Notes: generated by a model from the sequence alone, not told the origin. Shown: positions 47,449 through 57,138, numbered from the stretch's first letter. The stretch: DNA of 64,000 nucleotides from Nitrosospira sp. NpAV (GCF_000832065.1 NZ_JXQM01000013.1:124001-188000); one strand, 5' to 3'. Program-made: numbers and translations.

Positions 47449-48564
47449 ATGTTCGCTATAAAAATATTCACCCGTTCTATCATGCTTTGCCTGTTTTGCT
47501 GTATCTTCCCTGCCGCCGCAGAATACCAGAATCGTGCGTTGCCACTGGATAAGATCAAACTGCCGGCCGGATTTTCCATTGATGTGTGGGCGGAAGTCCC
47601 CAATGCGCGCGGACTGACGCTGGGAAAGAACGGCACGGTATTTGCCGGTTCCAAGGATGCGGGAAATGTTTACGCTATCACGGACAATGGCGGGACACGT
47701 CAAGTCAGAACCCTTGCCAGCGGACTTAATTCGCCGCTGGGAGTGGCGTTCCGGGATGGCGCGCTCTATGTCTCCGCAGTCGAGCGCATTCTGCGCTTTG
47801 ACGGAATCGAAGAAAAACTCGACCAGCCGGGAAAACCAATAGTCATCACCGATAGTTTTCCCACTGAAAAACACCACGGAGGAAAATTCATTGCTTTTGG
47901 CCCGGATGGTCTGCTATATGCCCCGGTAGGAGCGCCCTGCAATATCTGCGAACCCGATCCGGAGCGTTTCGCATTGATCGCGCGCCTCAAGCCGGACGGT
48001 ACCGATCATGAGGTCTATGCATATGGCGTGAGAAACACGGTGGGGTTTGATTGGCACCCCGAAACGAAGGAACTCTGGTTCACGGATAATGGGCGCGACT
48101 GGATGGGTGACAATCTGCCGCCCGATGAGCTTAACCGCGCACCCAGAAAAGGGTTGCACTTCGGCTATCCCTATTGCCACGCGGGCGATATCCTTGACCC
48201 CAAATACGGCGCAAAGCGCGATTGCGGCAAGCTCACCGCCCCCGTGGCCAAATTCGACGCGCATGTTGCTCCCCTGGGGATGCGTTTCTATACTGGCAAC
48301 ATGTTCCCGCCAGAGTATCGCAACAATATTATTATTGCCGAGCACGGCTCTTGGAATCGCCGCAATAAGGTCGGCTACCGGCTTCAGTTCGTGCAGATAA
48401 AGAACAACAAAGTAGTCAAGCAGGAAGTGTTCGCCGAAGGTTGGCTGGAAAAGGAAAATGTATGGGGAAGACCGGTAGATGTGCTGGTGATGCCCGACGG
48501 AGCATTGCTGGTATCCGACGATTATGCGGGAGTCATCTATCGCATCAGCTACAAGAAATCCTAG
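47449..48564 (+). CDS. PQQ-dependent sugar dehydrogenase family (sorbosone dehydrogenase-like)
   Basis: A 371-residue exported protein with signal peptide (about 1-23, cleavage near PAAAEYQ) and a six-bladed beta-propeller of the glucose/sorbosone dehydrogenase superfamily. It begins KIKLPAGFSIDVWAEVPNAR and has HHGGKFIAFGPDGLLY, GVRNTVGFDWHP and FTDNGRDWMGDNLPPDELN. Enzymes of this fold oxidise sugars or aldehydes in the periplasm with PQQ. The substrate is unknown, and no PQQ genes are nearby. The srkA-like gene follows. Confidence 0.85.
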   Translation: MFAIKIFTRSIMLCLFCCIFPAAAEYQNRALPLDKIKLPAGFSIDVWAEVPNARGLTLGKNGTVFAGSKDAGNVYAITDNGGTRQVRTLASGLNSPLGVAFRDGALYVSAVERILRFDGIEEKLDQPGKPIVITDSFPTEKHHGGKFIAFGPDGLLYAPVGAPCNICEPDPERFALIARLKPDGTDHEVYAYGVRNTVGFDWHPETKELWFTDNGRDWMGDNLPPDELNRAPRKGLHFGYPYCHAGDILDPKYGAKRDCGKLTAPVAKFDAHVAPLGMRFYTGNMFPPEYRNNIIIAEHGSWNRRNKVGYRLQFVQIKNNKVVKQEVFAEGWLEKENVWGRPVDVLVMPDGALLVSDDYAGVIYRISYKKS

Positions 48565-48604
48565 CGCAGACGAAAAACCAAAGTGGCATCGTTTTGAGCA
48601 TTTA

Positions 48605-49606
48605 GTGTTAACACCAGCAAATAGCCCGCCTCCACAGGATTTCTCCACGCTCTCGCCCGATTGCGTGTTGAACGCGCTGGAAAGCATGGGCTTCCGCAGC
48701 AATGGCTGCATGCTGGCACTCAACAGCTATGAGAATCGCGTCTACCAGATCGGCATGGAAGAAGATGCGCCACTGGTGGCGAAATTCTATCGTCCCGAAC
48801 GCTGGACGGATGCCGCCATACTCGAAGAACACGCCTTTGTATGGGAACTGGCTGAGCGCGAAATACCTGTCGTGCCACCGTTGATGCTGAATGGAATAAC
48901 GCTGCAGAGTTTCGGGGGATTTCGCTTCGCCGTATTTCCAAAACACGGCGGCCGCGCGCCCGAGCTGGAAGACCGCAACACGCTGGAATGGATGGGACGC
49001 TTCATGGGACGTATCCATGCTATCGGCGCACTCAAACCGTTTCGCGAACGCCCCACGCTGGATATTGCGAGCTTCGGTGAGCAGCCGCGCGATTATTTGC
49101 TCGCGCATGAATTTATTCCGGCTGATCTCGATGCGGCCTATCGCAGCGTGGTGAATCAGGCGCTGGACGGCGTACGCCACTGCTTTGCACGGGCGGGCGG
49201 AGTACGCGCATTGCGCCTGCACGGCGACTGCCATGCGGGCAACGTGCTGTGGACGGACGAGGGCCCGCACTTCGTGGATTTTGACGACAGCCGCATGGGG
49301 CCGGCGATACAGGACTTATGGATGCTGTTGTCGGGTGAACACGCCGACAAGGTACGACAATTAACTGATGTGCTGGCCGGATATGAGGACTTCTGCGACT
49401 TCGACGAACGCGAATTGCATCTGGTCGAGGCGCTGCGCACCCTGCGCCTGATCCATTACGCGGCGTGGCTCGCGCAGCGCTGGAACGATCCTGCCTTCAA
49501 GCAGGCGTTCCCGTGGTTCAACACCCAGCGCTATTGGCAGGATCGCATCCTTGAATTGCGCGAACAGATCGCACTGATGGACGAACCGCCGCTGTGGCAG
49601 GCGTAA
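48605..49606 (+). CDS. srkA: Stress response kinase A (YihE/RdoA family)
   Basis: Ser/Thr kinase of the aminoglycoside phosphotransferase fold, which in E. coli protects against stress-induced cell death. From a GTG at 48605 it has 333 residues, close to E. coli SrkA (328). Conserved parts are LNSYENRVYQ, VAKFYRPERW, the catalytic RLHGDCHAGNVLW and VDFDDSRMGPAIQDL. An ATG at 48524 would add 27 residues and overlap the previous gene by 41 bases; the family alignment argues against it. GAG eight bases before the GTG is a modest ribosome site. Confidence 0.88.
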   Translation: MLTPANSPPPQDFSTLSPDCVLNALESMGFRSNGCMLALNSYENRVYQIGMEEDAPLVAKFYRPERWTDAAILEEHAFVWELAEREIPVVPPLMLNGITLQSFGGFRFAVFPKHGGRAPELEDRNTLEWMGRFMGRIHAIGALKPFRERPTLDIASFGEQPRDYLLAHEFIPADLDAAYRSVVNQALDGVRHCFARAGGVRALRLHGDCHAGNVLWTDEGPHFVDFDDSRMGPAIQDLWMLLSGEHADKVRQLTDVLAGYEDFCDFDERELHLVEALRTLRLIHYAAWLAQRWNDPAFKQAFPWFNTQRYWQDRILELREQIALMDEPPLWQA

Positions 49607-49695
49607 CGGTTATTACCACGGTGCACGGAACGGCTACTGGAAAAAATATAACGAAAAATAGTTAATCGTTTTCTGAGGTTTATACGGATACGAAA

Positions 49696-50148
49696 ATGAT
49701 GCCTTGCCCCTGCGGCGGTGCTGCGTTAATGGCGAAACTGCCGGAAACCCGCGGCGGCACCGAAAGATACGCCGGCTGCTGCGGCCGCTATCTGGATGGC
49801 GTCGAAACCGCGCCCACTGCGGACGCATTGATGCGTTCGCGCTACACCGCGTACACCCTCGGGCGGGAAGATTACCTACTGGCAACCTGGCATCACACTA
49901 CACGTCCGGCATCACTTGACCTGGGAAGCAACCCGACCCGCAAATGGCTGGGACTGGAAGTGAAGCGCCATGAACAGCCAGAGCCGGATCACGCCATGGT
50001 GGAGTTTGTCGCGCGCTATAAGGTAGGGGGCCGCGCGCATCGTTTGCATGAAATCAGCCGCTTCGTACGCGAGGCCGGACAATGGTTCTATGTGGACGGC
50101 GATAGCGTTGGAGGTCTGAGGAAAAGGAATAAACCAGCCGGTCAATAG
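49696..50148 (+). CDS. ychJ: YchJ family (UPF0225) SEC-C domain protein
   Basis: A 150-residue protein. The N-terminus has a SEC-C-like zinc motif (PCPCGG...YAGCCGRYLDG), followed by the conserved TADALMRSRYTAYTLGREDY and LLATWHHTTRP. The rest is an NTF2-like fold by family. The E. coli relative has only one SEC-C motif more at its C-terminus; that second motif is absent here, and the end (KRNKPAGQ) is basic. Biochemical function is unknown. It is the last ordinary gene before the accessory patch. Confidence 0.85.
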   Translation: MMPCPCGGAALMAKLPETRGGTERYAGCCGRYLDGVETAPTADALMRSRYTAYTLGREDYLLATWHHTTRPASLDLGSNPTRKWLGLEVKRHEQPEPDHAMVEFVARYKVGGRAHRLHEISRFVREAGQWFYVDGDSVGGLRKRNKPAGQ

Positions 50149-50626
50149 GTCAGAAGCGCAGCATCCCCTCCTGAATCGTTACAAATGCTCAAGGCGTCAT
50201 TGACGCAAACGTAATCTACGGTAAAGTTGTCGCGACTCTTCTTCCTTGAATGTATCGGCGACGTCACACATGACACCGTGCATCTCGACCGGTTGCCCAA
50301 CATGCTCGAAGCACTCGGTCAAACCCTGGCTGCTTTGACCTCTACGGGTAGTAAGTCGATAAATACTGTATGACTTAGTTGGGCCAAATCGGACTGTCAG
50401 ATCTAGTAAGTTTTTGAGGCTTAGCCGCAGGCCAGTTGGGATAAAAGGCGACGTTGTTACCAATTGTTGCCAAATATTCTCGCAAGTAAATTAACTCTCC
50501 CTCATTTTTCTTGATTGGAGCCGTTAGAGCTGCTAGTGTTCCGATCCATGTTGATGATGAGAGCCTCAACTGTTCATCATTTTGAGTCGTACGAGTCGGA
50601 CTACAAACAGACAGTGGAGAAAGTCT
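50149..50626. other. Region without a recognised gene, start of the accessory patch
   Basis: Two overlapping minus-strand ORFs in different frames, 50197-50463 (CFEHVGQPVEMHGVMCDVAD...) and 50375-50632 (GELIYLREYLATIGNNVAFY...), read like protein but match nothing I know. They could be one gene broken by a frameshift near 50400-50470. Base composition is more AT-rich than the flanking genes. Confidence 0.35.
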
Positions 50627-50707
50627 ATGCATAACCCATCGATCAACGAACCGTCAGAAAGCTTCGTGTTTGACGATCCGTTATTTCAAATGTTGCAGAG
50701 CTCATAA
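50627..50707 (+). CDS. Possible 26-residue leader or small protein ahead of the TIR-like gene
   Basis: ATG 50627 is preceded by GGAG with a 7-base spacer, a good ribosome site, and the ORF ends at TAA 50705-50707, nine bases before the TIR-like ATG. The peptide is MHNPSINEPSESFVFDDPLF followed by QMLQSS, acidic and polar. The TIR-like gene itself has a poor ribosome site, so translation may depend on coupling to this ORF. No family is recognised; a leader, an antitoxin-like peptide and a decayed gene end are all possible. Confidence 0.35.
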   Translation: MHNPSINEPSESFVFDDPLFQMLQSS

Positions 50708-50716
50708 CCCCACGAA

Positions 50717-51469
50717 ATGAATACGTTTGCTCAAAAAATTGATGAACTTATTTCTGCTGGTCACAAAGTAAACAGTTACCAGTCGTATTACAGATGGTTA
50801 AGCCGAGTTACAGCCCTATTAGCAGCGGCGATCGACAGCCAAGCTGCTGCCGCGTTCAAGGAATTAGCTGGGGATGATTTGAGTGTATTTTGGCCTGGCT
50901 ATCGCGATAGTCAAATTGGTCATCTCGAAGGTATGGCCCTGCGCATTGAAGCATCCGGCCTGCAGCAGGCGAAGATAGAACACTCGAATGCAGCTGGCAG
51001 TCGCCAAACTCCCATATCTACCAATCGTGTATTTCTCGTGCATGGACATGACACAGGTACTAAGGAGTCAACGGCAAGATTTGTCGAGCGCTTAGGACTC
51101 GACCCGATCATTCTTCATGAGCAGGCAAATGAAGGGCGGACCATTATCGAAAAGTTTGAAGCATATTCCGATGTGGGGTTTGCTATTGTTCTAATGACGC
51201 CAGATGATGTTGGTGCGAGCGTTAAGACGCAAGACAAACTGTTCTCTCGTGCAAGGCAAAATGTTGTTTTGGAACTCGGCTATTTCACCGGTCGTTTGGG
51301 ACGAAGTAAAGTTTGCGCGTTGTTCAAGCCAGGAATCGAGATTCCCTCTGACTTTCACGGTGTTCTATTTCTTGAGCTTGACGAACCGGGTGCGTGGAAG
51401 CCAAAGCTAGCAAACGAATTGGTCAAAGCAGGAATGACGATTGACGTGCAAGCTCTTCTGCCGGGGTGA
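50717..51469 (+). CDS. TIR-like nucleotide-binding protein (CBASS/Pycsar effector type)
   Basis: A 250-residue cytoplasmic protein. The N-terminal ~95 residues are helical and unassigned. Residues ~103-250 match the TIR-like family known from Cap12 and Pycsar effectors (VFLVHGHDTGTKESTARFVE, ILHEQANEGRTIIEKFE, FAIVLMTPDDVG, ARQNVVLELGYFTGRLGR). Such TIR domains destroy NAD+ on activation and so abort infection; the Glu of VLELGYF is a candidate catalytic residue. No cyclase, sensor or nuclease gene lies beside it. It is more AT-rich than its neighbours and lies next to a broken transposase, which suggests acquisition. Defence function is inferred from the family. Confidence 0.72.
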   Translation: MNTFAQKIDELISAGHKVNSYQSYYRWLSRVTALLAAAIDSQAAAAFKELAGDDLSVFWPGYRDSQIGHLEGMALRIEASGLQQAKIEHSNAAGSRQTPISTNRVFLVHGHDTGTKESTARFVERLGLDPIILHEQANEGRTIIEKFEAYSDVGFAIVLMTPDDVGASVKTQDKLFSRARQNVVLELGYFTGRLGRSKVCALFKPGIEIPSDFHGVLFLELDEPGAWKPKLANELVKAGMTIDVQALLPG

Positions 51470-51550
51470 TACACTCTAACCGAAACCCACGCAGACGAGA
51501 GAATCAAAACGTTATCGGGAAACCGGAGAATCAACGATCAATGATCAATC

Positions 51551-51572
51551 AATGGGGTCAGACTCGATTGAT
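51551..51572 (-). repeat. RAYT-associated end motif
   Basis: AATGGGGTCAGACTCGATTG (continuing AT) is a motif I associate with the 3' flank of REP-associated tyrosine transposase genes. Here it directly overlaps the stop of the transposase remnant. GATCAATGATCAATC just ahead of it is a short repeated tract. Confidence 0.5.
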
Positions 51573-51686
51573 ATTGAATTGTTCCGACCGTCTATCGACA
51601 CCTTTGGCCGCAGGCTCCAACCGTCTCTTCAATTTCTCTTGAGTACTTGACTTGAATCGGTCATTTCCCATACCCAGCTTTTGTTT
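51558..51686 (-). pseudogene. C-terminal remnant of a REP-associated (Y1/IS200-like) transposase
   Basis: On the minus strand a 42-residue open stretch ends at TGA 51558-51560. It reads KQKLGMGNDRFKSSTQEKLK and then RRLEPAAKGVDRRSEQF, the pattern seen at the C-terminus of RAYT transposases (GxDRFK...RR...). The catalytic HUH and Tyr parts are gone; the reading runs straight into the nuoN stop. The neighbouring GGGGTCAGACTC motif supports the call. It marks a past insertion or deletion between nuoN and the TIR-like gene. Confidence 0.5.
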
Positions 51687-51693
51687 GCTATAG

Positions 51694-53139
51694 CTATATG
51701 GATTGCTGAATAGCGTAGGCGCACAATGCCATCAGCGCCTGGGGAAAAAGGCCGAATGCCAATATCGCCAGGCCATTCGCGCTTATCAATAGCTTAACGT
51801 CACTCTCCGGCAGGAGAGGCGCATCGGTTTCGGGCTCATCGAAATACATCAGTTTAACGATACGCAGGTAATAAAATGCCCCGATCAGCGAGAATAGCAC
51901 TGCCACCACCGCCAACCATATGTAGCCGGCACTCAACACCGCCTGCAGCACCGACAGCTTGGCATAAATCCCCACCGTAGGCGGAATGCCGGCCATCGAG
52001 AACATCAACAGCAGCGTAATAAACGCGTACCACGGGTTGCGCCGATTGAGCCCCTTGAAATCGTCGAGTTTGTCGGCTTCGAACCCCTCACGCGACAGCA
52101 GCATGATCATGCCAAATGTGCCCAGGGTCATCAATATGTAGACCACAATGTAGAACATGGATGAACTGTAGCCGTTCTCATCGGCGGCGATAAAGCCCAG
52201 CAGCATGAAACCCATGTGCGAGATGGTGGAATATGCCAGCATGCGTTTGATATTAGTCTGCGCAATAGCGGCGAGATTACCGATCATCATGGACATCACC
52301 GCCAGAATGACCAGCATCCCCTGCCAATCCGCCACCATTGCTCCCATGCCTTCCACCAGCAGGCGCATCACAAAACCGAACGCCGCCAGTTTCGGCGCCG
52401 CGCCGATAAACAGTACGACGGCCGTGGGCGCTCCCTGATAAACATCTGGTGCCCACATGTGGAACGGCGCCGCGCTCAACTTGAAACTGATACCGGCGAC
52501 GATGAATACAAGACCCACCACCAGCACCGCATGATTAAGCGCGCCTCCCTGTATCACTTCCGTTACGCGAGCAATGTTAAGCGAACCCGTCGCCCCGTAA
52601 ATCATGGACATGCCATACAGCAGGAAACCGGAAGCCAGCGCGCCGAGGACGAAAAACTTTATGGCCGCCTCGGTTGCCGCCGCCGAATCGCGTCGCAATG
52701 CCACCATGGCGTATTGCGATAACGACAGGAGTTCCAGTCCCAGGTAGAGCGTCAGGAAATGACTGGCGGAAATCATCACCATCATGCCCAGCGTGGCAAA
52801 TAGCGCCAGACTGAAGAACTCGCCGCTGAGCATGCCGCGTATCGAAATATAGGCGCGTGAATATACCAGCACCGTGGATACAGTGATATATACCAGCATC
52901 TTCAGTATGTCGGCCATGGCGTCGTCCACGAACATGCCCGAAAACGTAGAAACGACGCCGGGCACGGAAGTGCCAAAAGTGATCAGCGCACAGCCGAGCA
53001 GCGTAATTTGCGACAGCAAATAAGCAACATAGGGCTTTTTCTCACCCCATGCGATATCGGCCAGTAACACCACGCATACCATGACCAGAAGAAATATCTC
53101 CGGGTAGGCGGGGGCGAAATCAGGCTGCATAAAATTCAT
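51694..53139 (-). CDS. nuoN: NADH-quinone oxidoreductase subunit N
   Basis: One of three antiporter-like membrane subunits of complex I (481 residues, about 14 helices). The proton-channel region has the conserved lysine in [20 protein letters not shown] and a second in [20 protein letters not shown]. No truncation. It is the last gene of the operon, 38 bases behind nuoM; the remnant of a transposase lies directly past its stop codon. Confidence 0.96.
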   Translation of the reverse strand: MNFMQPDFAPAYPEIFLLVMVCVVLLADIAWGEKKPYVAYLLSQITLLGCALITFGTSVPGVVSTFSGMFVDDAMADILKMLVYITVSTVLVYSRAYISIRGMLSGEFFSLALFATLGMMVMISASHFLTLYLGLELLSLSQYAMVALRRDSAAATEAAIKFFVLGALASGFLLYGMSMIYGATGSLNIARVTEVIQGGALNHAVLVVGLVFIVAGISFKLSAAPFHMWAPDVYQGAPTAVVLFIGAAPKLAAFGFVMRLLVEGMGAMVADWQGMLVILAVMSMMIGNLAAIAQTNIKRMLAYSTISHMGFMLLGFIAADENGYSSSMFYIVVYILMTLGTFGMIMLLSREGFEADKLDDFKGLNRRNPWYAFITLLLMFSMAGIPPTVGIYAKLSVLQAVLSAGYIWLAVVAVLFSLIGAFYYLRIVKLMYFDEPETDAPLLPESDVKLLISANGLAILAFGLFPQALMALCAYAIQQSI

Positions 53140-53177
53140 TTAATATCCTCAAACAGGCAAGGCTCGTTTCATTTGCA

Positions 53178-54662
53178 TTACAACTTGCTGCGGGCGACAT
53201 GCGCCAGCAGATCGTCCACCGTGGTATGCATGACTTCTGTGAATGGCGACGGATAAAGGCCCATTCCCAGTACCGCCACCGCCAGTACCGTCAGGATCAG
53301 GATCTCGCGTCCGTTGATATCCCTCAGCGCTTCCACACCGGGACTCGCAACCGCGCCAAATACCACCCGTTTGTACATCCAGAGCGTATAGGCCGCACCG
53401 GTGATAAGTGTGGTGGCGGCGAGGAATCCATACCAGAAATTCACCTTGATGGCGGCCATGATGACAATGAATTCGCCGACAAAACCGCTGGTTCCGGGTA
53501 ATCCCGCGTTAGCCATGGCGAATAGCATGAAGAACGCGGCAAATACCGGCATTTTGTTGGCAACCCCGCCATAGTCGGCAATCTGGCGTGAATGCAGGCG
53601 GTCGTAGAGCACTCCCACGCATAGAAACATGGCACCCGAAATAAAGCCATGCGAAATCATCTGCACCATCGCGCCTTCGAGTCCATAGGCATTAAACAGA
53701 AAGAAGCCGAGCGTAACAAATCCCATGTGCGATACCGACGAATAAGCAATGAGCTTTTTCATGTCCGCCTGTACCAGGGCGACGAGTCCGATATAGACCA
53801 CCGCTATCAATGATAATACGATCATCATGGTCGAAAGATGCTGGCTTGCATCCGGCACGATCGGCAGGGAAAAACGCAAAAAGCCATAACCGCCCAGCTT
53901 CAGCAATATTGCCGCCAGCACCACCGACCCGCCGGTTGGCGCCTCCACGTGCGCATCCGGCAGCCAGGTATGTACCGGCCACATCGGCACCTTCACTGCA
54001 AACGCCAGCAGGAAGGCGACAAATATCAGGATCTGCGGGGTCAGCGGCAGCGGCAGCTTATGATAATCCAGTATCGAGAAGCTGCCGCCTGAAACCTGGT
54101 AGAGGTAAATGAATGCCACTAGCATCAACAGGGAGCCCAATAGCGTGTAAAGAAAGAACTTGATCGCTGCATACACGCGGTTGGGACCGCCCCAAACGCC
54201 AATGATGAGAAACATCGGGATCAGCGAAGCTTCCCAGAAGATGTAAAACAGAATCGCGTCGAGTGACGAGAACACGCCATTGACGATGCCTGACATGATA
54301 AGAAACGCGCCCATGTATTGAGACACTCGTTTGCTTATCACCTCCCACCCTGCGATTACCACCAGCGGTGTGGTAAAGCAATTCAGCAAGATCAGCGGCA
54401 TGGCGATGCCATCGACGCCGAGATGATAATGGATGTTGAAGCGCTCAATCCAGGCGTTGTGTTCCACGAACTGCATGGCGTTCATTAACGGGTCAAACTG
54501 GGTATAGAGCGGAATCGCCACCAACAAGCCGGCTATCGATCCAACCAGTGCAAGCCATCTTGCCAGTTGGGCATTACGATCGCCACCCGTGGCGAGCACG
54601 CCAATGCCGGCAAAAATGGGCAGCCAGATGACTAGACTTAACAGGGGAAGGCCAAACAACAT
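53178..54662 (-). CDS. nuoM: NADH-quinone oxidoreductase subunit M
   Basis: Antiporter-like proton-pumping subunit (494 residues). Shows the antiporter signature KVPMWPVHTWLPDAHVEAPT, the channel lysine region DMKKLIAYSSVSHMGFVTLG and GLPGTSGFVGEFIVI. Multiple helices, normal length. It follows nuoL by about 80 bases on the minus strand. Confidence 0.96.
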   Translation of the reverse strand: MLFGLPLLSLVIWLPIFAGIGVLATGGDRNAQLARWLALVGSIAGLLVAIPLYTQFDPLMNAMQFVEHNAWIERFNIHYHLGVDGIAMPLILLNCFTTPLVVIAGWEVISKRVSQYMGAFLIMSGIVNGVFSSLDAILFYIFWEASLIPMFLIIGVWGGPNRVYAAIKFFLYTLLGSLLMLVAFIYLYQVSGGSFSILDYHKLPLPLTPQILIFVAFLLAFAVKVPMWPVHTWLPDAHVEAPTGGSVVLAAILLKLGGYGFLRFSLPIVPDASQHLSTMMIVLSLIAVVYIGLVALVQADMKKLIAYSSVSHMGFVTLGFFLFNAYGLEGAMVQMISHGFISGAMFLCVGVLYDRLHSRQIADYGGVANKMPVFAAFFMLFAMANAGLPGTSGFVGEFIVIMAAIKVNFWYGFLAATTLITGAAYTLWMYKRVVFGAVASPGVEALRDINGREILILTVLAVAVLGMGLYPSPFTEVMHTTVDDLLAHVARSKL

Positions 54663-54740
54663 GTCTATTCCGTTTCTTTATTCATTAGCGCGTAGCGAAA
54701 TGCCGGGCCTAAGCCCTGATAATTTATTTCTTATTGTTTT

Positions 54741-56696
54741 TTAGGATCCGTACAACCAAAAACTCATCAGTATAAACACGCCAACAATCATGGTGAACGC
54801 ATAATGATAGATATAGCCCGACTGAAAGTGGCGTATCAGCATGGCGGTTCCGGCCACCACTCGTGCCGTGCCGTTGACCAAAAATCCGTCAATGATTTTT
54901 ACATCGCCGAATTTCCACAACCCTCCGCCCAGCGAGCGCGCACCCCCGGCGAACAGCCAGGAATAGAATTCGTCAATAAAATATTTACGATCCAGCAGCG
55001 TATAGAGCGGTCCGGCGGCCTGGCTTATTTTTCCCGGCAAATCGGTATTCACTCTATACAGATACCAGGCGGTGAAAATACCGCCAACCGAAAACCAGAA
55101 CGGCAAGGTGGTGACAGCATGGGTCATCATTCCCCATATGCCATGAAATTCCGCCGACATTCTTGTGATGGCCTCATGCTCAGGCATGATTTGTATGGCG
55201 CTGCCGAAATAGTCTCCAAACAACATCGGTCCGATCAACCAGCCCGCCCCGATACTGGGTATTGCCAGAACGACCAGTGGCAACGTCACCACCCAGGGTG
55301 ATTCATGGAGATGCTCTTCTGTGTGATGATCCATGCGCGGCTTGCCATGAAAGGTCATGAAGACGAGACGGAAAGTATAGAACGCGGTGACAAATACAGT
55401 GGTTACCGCGCAGAAATAGGCAAAACCGGCACCGGGTATGTTGGCAAAATGCACGGCTTCAATGATGGCATCCTTGGAAAAGAATCCGGAAAAACCGGGC
55501 ACGCCGGCGCTCGCTAGCGCGGCGATAAACATCGTCCAGTACGTAATGGGCATGTATTTCTTGAGTCCACCCATTTTCCGCATATCCTGCTCATGATGCA
55601 TGGCGATGATTACTGAGCCCGCGCCCAGAAATAGCACCGCCTTGAAGAAGGCGTGGGTCATGAGATGAAAAACCCCCGCCGAGTATGCTGATGCACCCAA
55701 TGCCACAGTCATGTAACCCAGTTGCGACAGGGTCGAATAGGCCACCACCCGCTTGATATCGTTCTGCACAATCGCTATCAGGGCCATGAATAGCGTGGTG
55801 ATGCCACCAACCACCAATACGAACGATAGCGCGGTCTCGGTTAATTCAAATAATGGCGACATGCGCGCCACCATGAAAATACCCGCGGTTACCATCGTCG
55901 CGGCATGAATCAGTGCGGAAATGGGCGTAGGGCCTTCCATCGAATCGGGCAGCCATACATGTAACGGAAACTGTGCTGATTTACCCATCGCGCCGACAAA
56001 CAGCAAAATACAGACGACTGACAATAGTGCCCACGGCGAGCCGGGAATGATTTCAATTGTTTGCGTAACGAGCTGGGGCGCTTGGGCAAATACCGCCGTG
56101 TAATCCAGCGTGCCGAAATATGTCAGCACCAGACCGATACCGAGGAGAAAACCGAAATCACCGACACGATTGACCAGAAAAGCTTTCAAGTTGGCATAAA
56201 TCGCGGTAGGACGGGTATACCAGAAACCAATAAGGAGATAAGAAACCAGTCCTACCGCCTCCCAGCCAAAAAAGAGCTGGAGGAAATTATTGGACATCAC
56301 CAGCATCAGCATCGAGAACGTAAAGAGTGAGATATAGCTGAAAAAACGCTGGTAGCCAGGGTCTCCGTGCATATAACCGATGGTGTAGATATGCACCATT
56401 AACGACACGCCGCTCACCACAACCATCATCATGGCCGAGAGCCGATCGATCAGAAATCCAACCTCGAAACGGGTGTCACCAGAAATCATCCAGGTATAAA
56501 CGCTGCCGTTATAAATATTTCCTTTCAACACATCCATGAAAACGGCAATAGACGCAATCACGCATACGATCATCAACACAATGGTGGTGCGATGACTCCA
56601 GGCCGGGCCGATCACCCGGCCAAACAGTCCCGCGATAAGCGCCCCCGCCAGCGGAGCCAGCGGAATCAATAGATAAAGTTTTTGCATCTCAGTCAT
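54741..56696 (-). CDS. nuoL: NADH-quinone oxidoreductase subunit L
   Basis: Largest antiporter-like subunit (651 residues), carrying the long lateral helix of complex I at its C-terminus. Conserved: WEAVGLVSYLLIGFW, KSAQFPLHVWLPDSMEGPTP and NDIKRVVAYSTLSQLGYMTV. The C-terminal tail is intact. It follows nuoK by about 66 bases. Confidence 0.96.
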   Translation of the reverse strand: MTEMQKLYLLIPLAPLAGALIAGLFGRVIGPAWSHRTTIVLMIVCVIASIAVFMDVLKGNIYNGSVYTWMISGDTRFEVGFLIDRLSAMMMVVVSGVSLMVHIYTIGYMHGDPGYQRFFSYISLFTFSMLMLVMSNNFLQLFFGWEAVGLVSYLLIGFWYTRPTAIYANLKAFLVNRVGDFGFLLGIGLVLTYFGTLDYTAVFAQAPQLVTQTIEIIPGSPWALLSVVCILLFVGAMGKSAQFPLHVWLPDSMEGPTPISALIHAATMVTAGIFMVARMSPLFELTETALSFVLVVGGITTLFMALIAIVQNDIKRVVAYSTLSQLGYMTVALGASAYSAGVFHLMTHAFFKAVLFLGAGSVIIAMHHEQDMRKMGGLKKYMPITYWTMFIAALASAGVPGFSGFFSKDAIIEAVHFANIPGAGFAYFCAVTTVFVTAFYTFRLVFMTFHGKPRMDHHTEEHLHESPWVVTLPLVVLAIPSIGAGWLIGPMLFGDYFGSAIQIMPEHEAITRMSAEFHGIWGMMTHAVTTLPFWFSVGGIFTAWYLYRVNTDLPGKISQAAGPLYTLLDRKYFIDEFYSWLFAGGARSLGGGLWKFGDVKIIDGFLVNGTARVVAGTAMLIRHFQSGYIYHYAFTMIVGVFILMSFWLYGS

Positions 56697-56762
56697 TGAA
56701 ATTCGTCTTCTTGTTTTTAGAACAACCGGTCTCTGATTCCAGCCCTGATCCGGGCCGTATAA

Positions 56763-57068
56763 TCACCCCTTGAGTTTATCCAGATCATCCACATTGATAG
56801 TACGCAGATTACGAAACAGAACCACCAGTATCGCCAATCCAATAGCGGATTCCGCCGCGGCCACGGTAAGAATGAAGAACACGAAAATCTGTCCCGACAC
56901 ATCTTGCAGATAGTGCGAGAATGCGACGAAATTCATGTTTACCGCCAGCAGCATCAGTTCGATTGCCATCAGCAGGATGATTACATTTTTCCTGTTGAGA
57001 AAAATTCCGACAATACTGATGGCGAACAGAATCGCACCGAGGACAAGGTAATGGGATAACGAAACCAA
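56763..57068 (-). CDS. nuoK: NADH-quinone oxidoreductase subunit K
   Basis: A 101-residue membrane subunit with three helices. It has the conserved glutamates in [20 protein letters not shown] and [14 protein letters not shown], needed for proton translocation. Standard length. It lies 70 bases behind nuoJ. Confidence 0.96.
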   Translation of the reverse strand: MVSLSHYLVLGAILFAISIVGIFLNRKNVIILLMAIELMLLAVNMNFVAFSHYLQDVSGQIFVFFILTVAAAESAIGLAILVVLFRNLRTINVDDLDKLKG

Positions 57069-57138
57069 GCTAACGACCCCTTTTTCAGGACAACATCAAA
57101 ACAGTGCCATGCAACCGCTTTTTTCTCTTCTTTCGCCT

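Noticed and set aside
47251-47877. 208-codon minus-strand ORF across the start of the sugar dehydrogenase gene
   Set aside because: Most of it is antisense to a well-supported gene. Only its last 50 codons lie in the repeat copy B and may be a decayed coding segment, so it is reported as repeat only.
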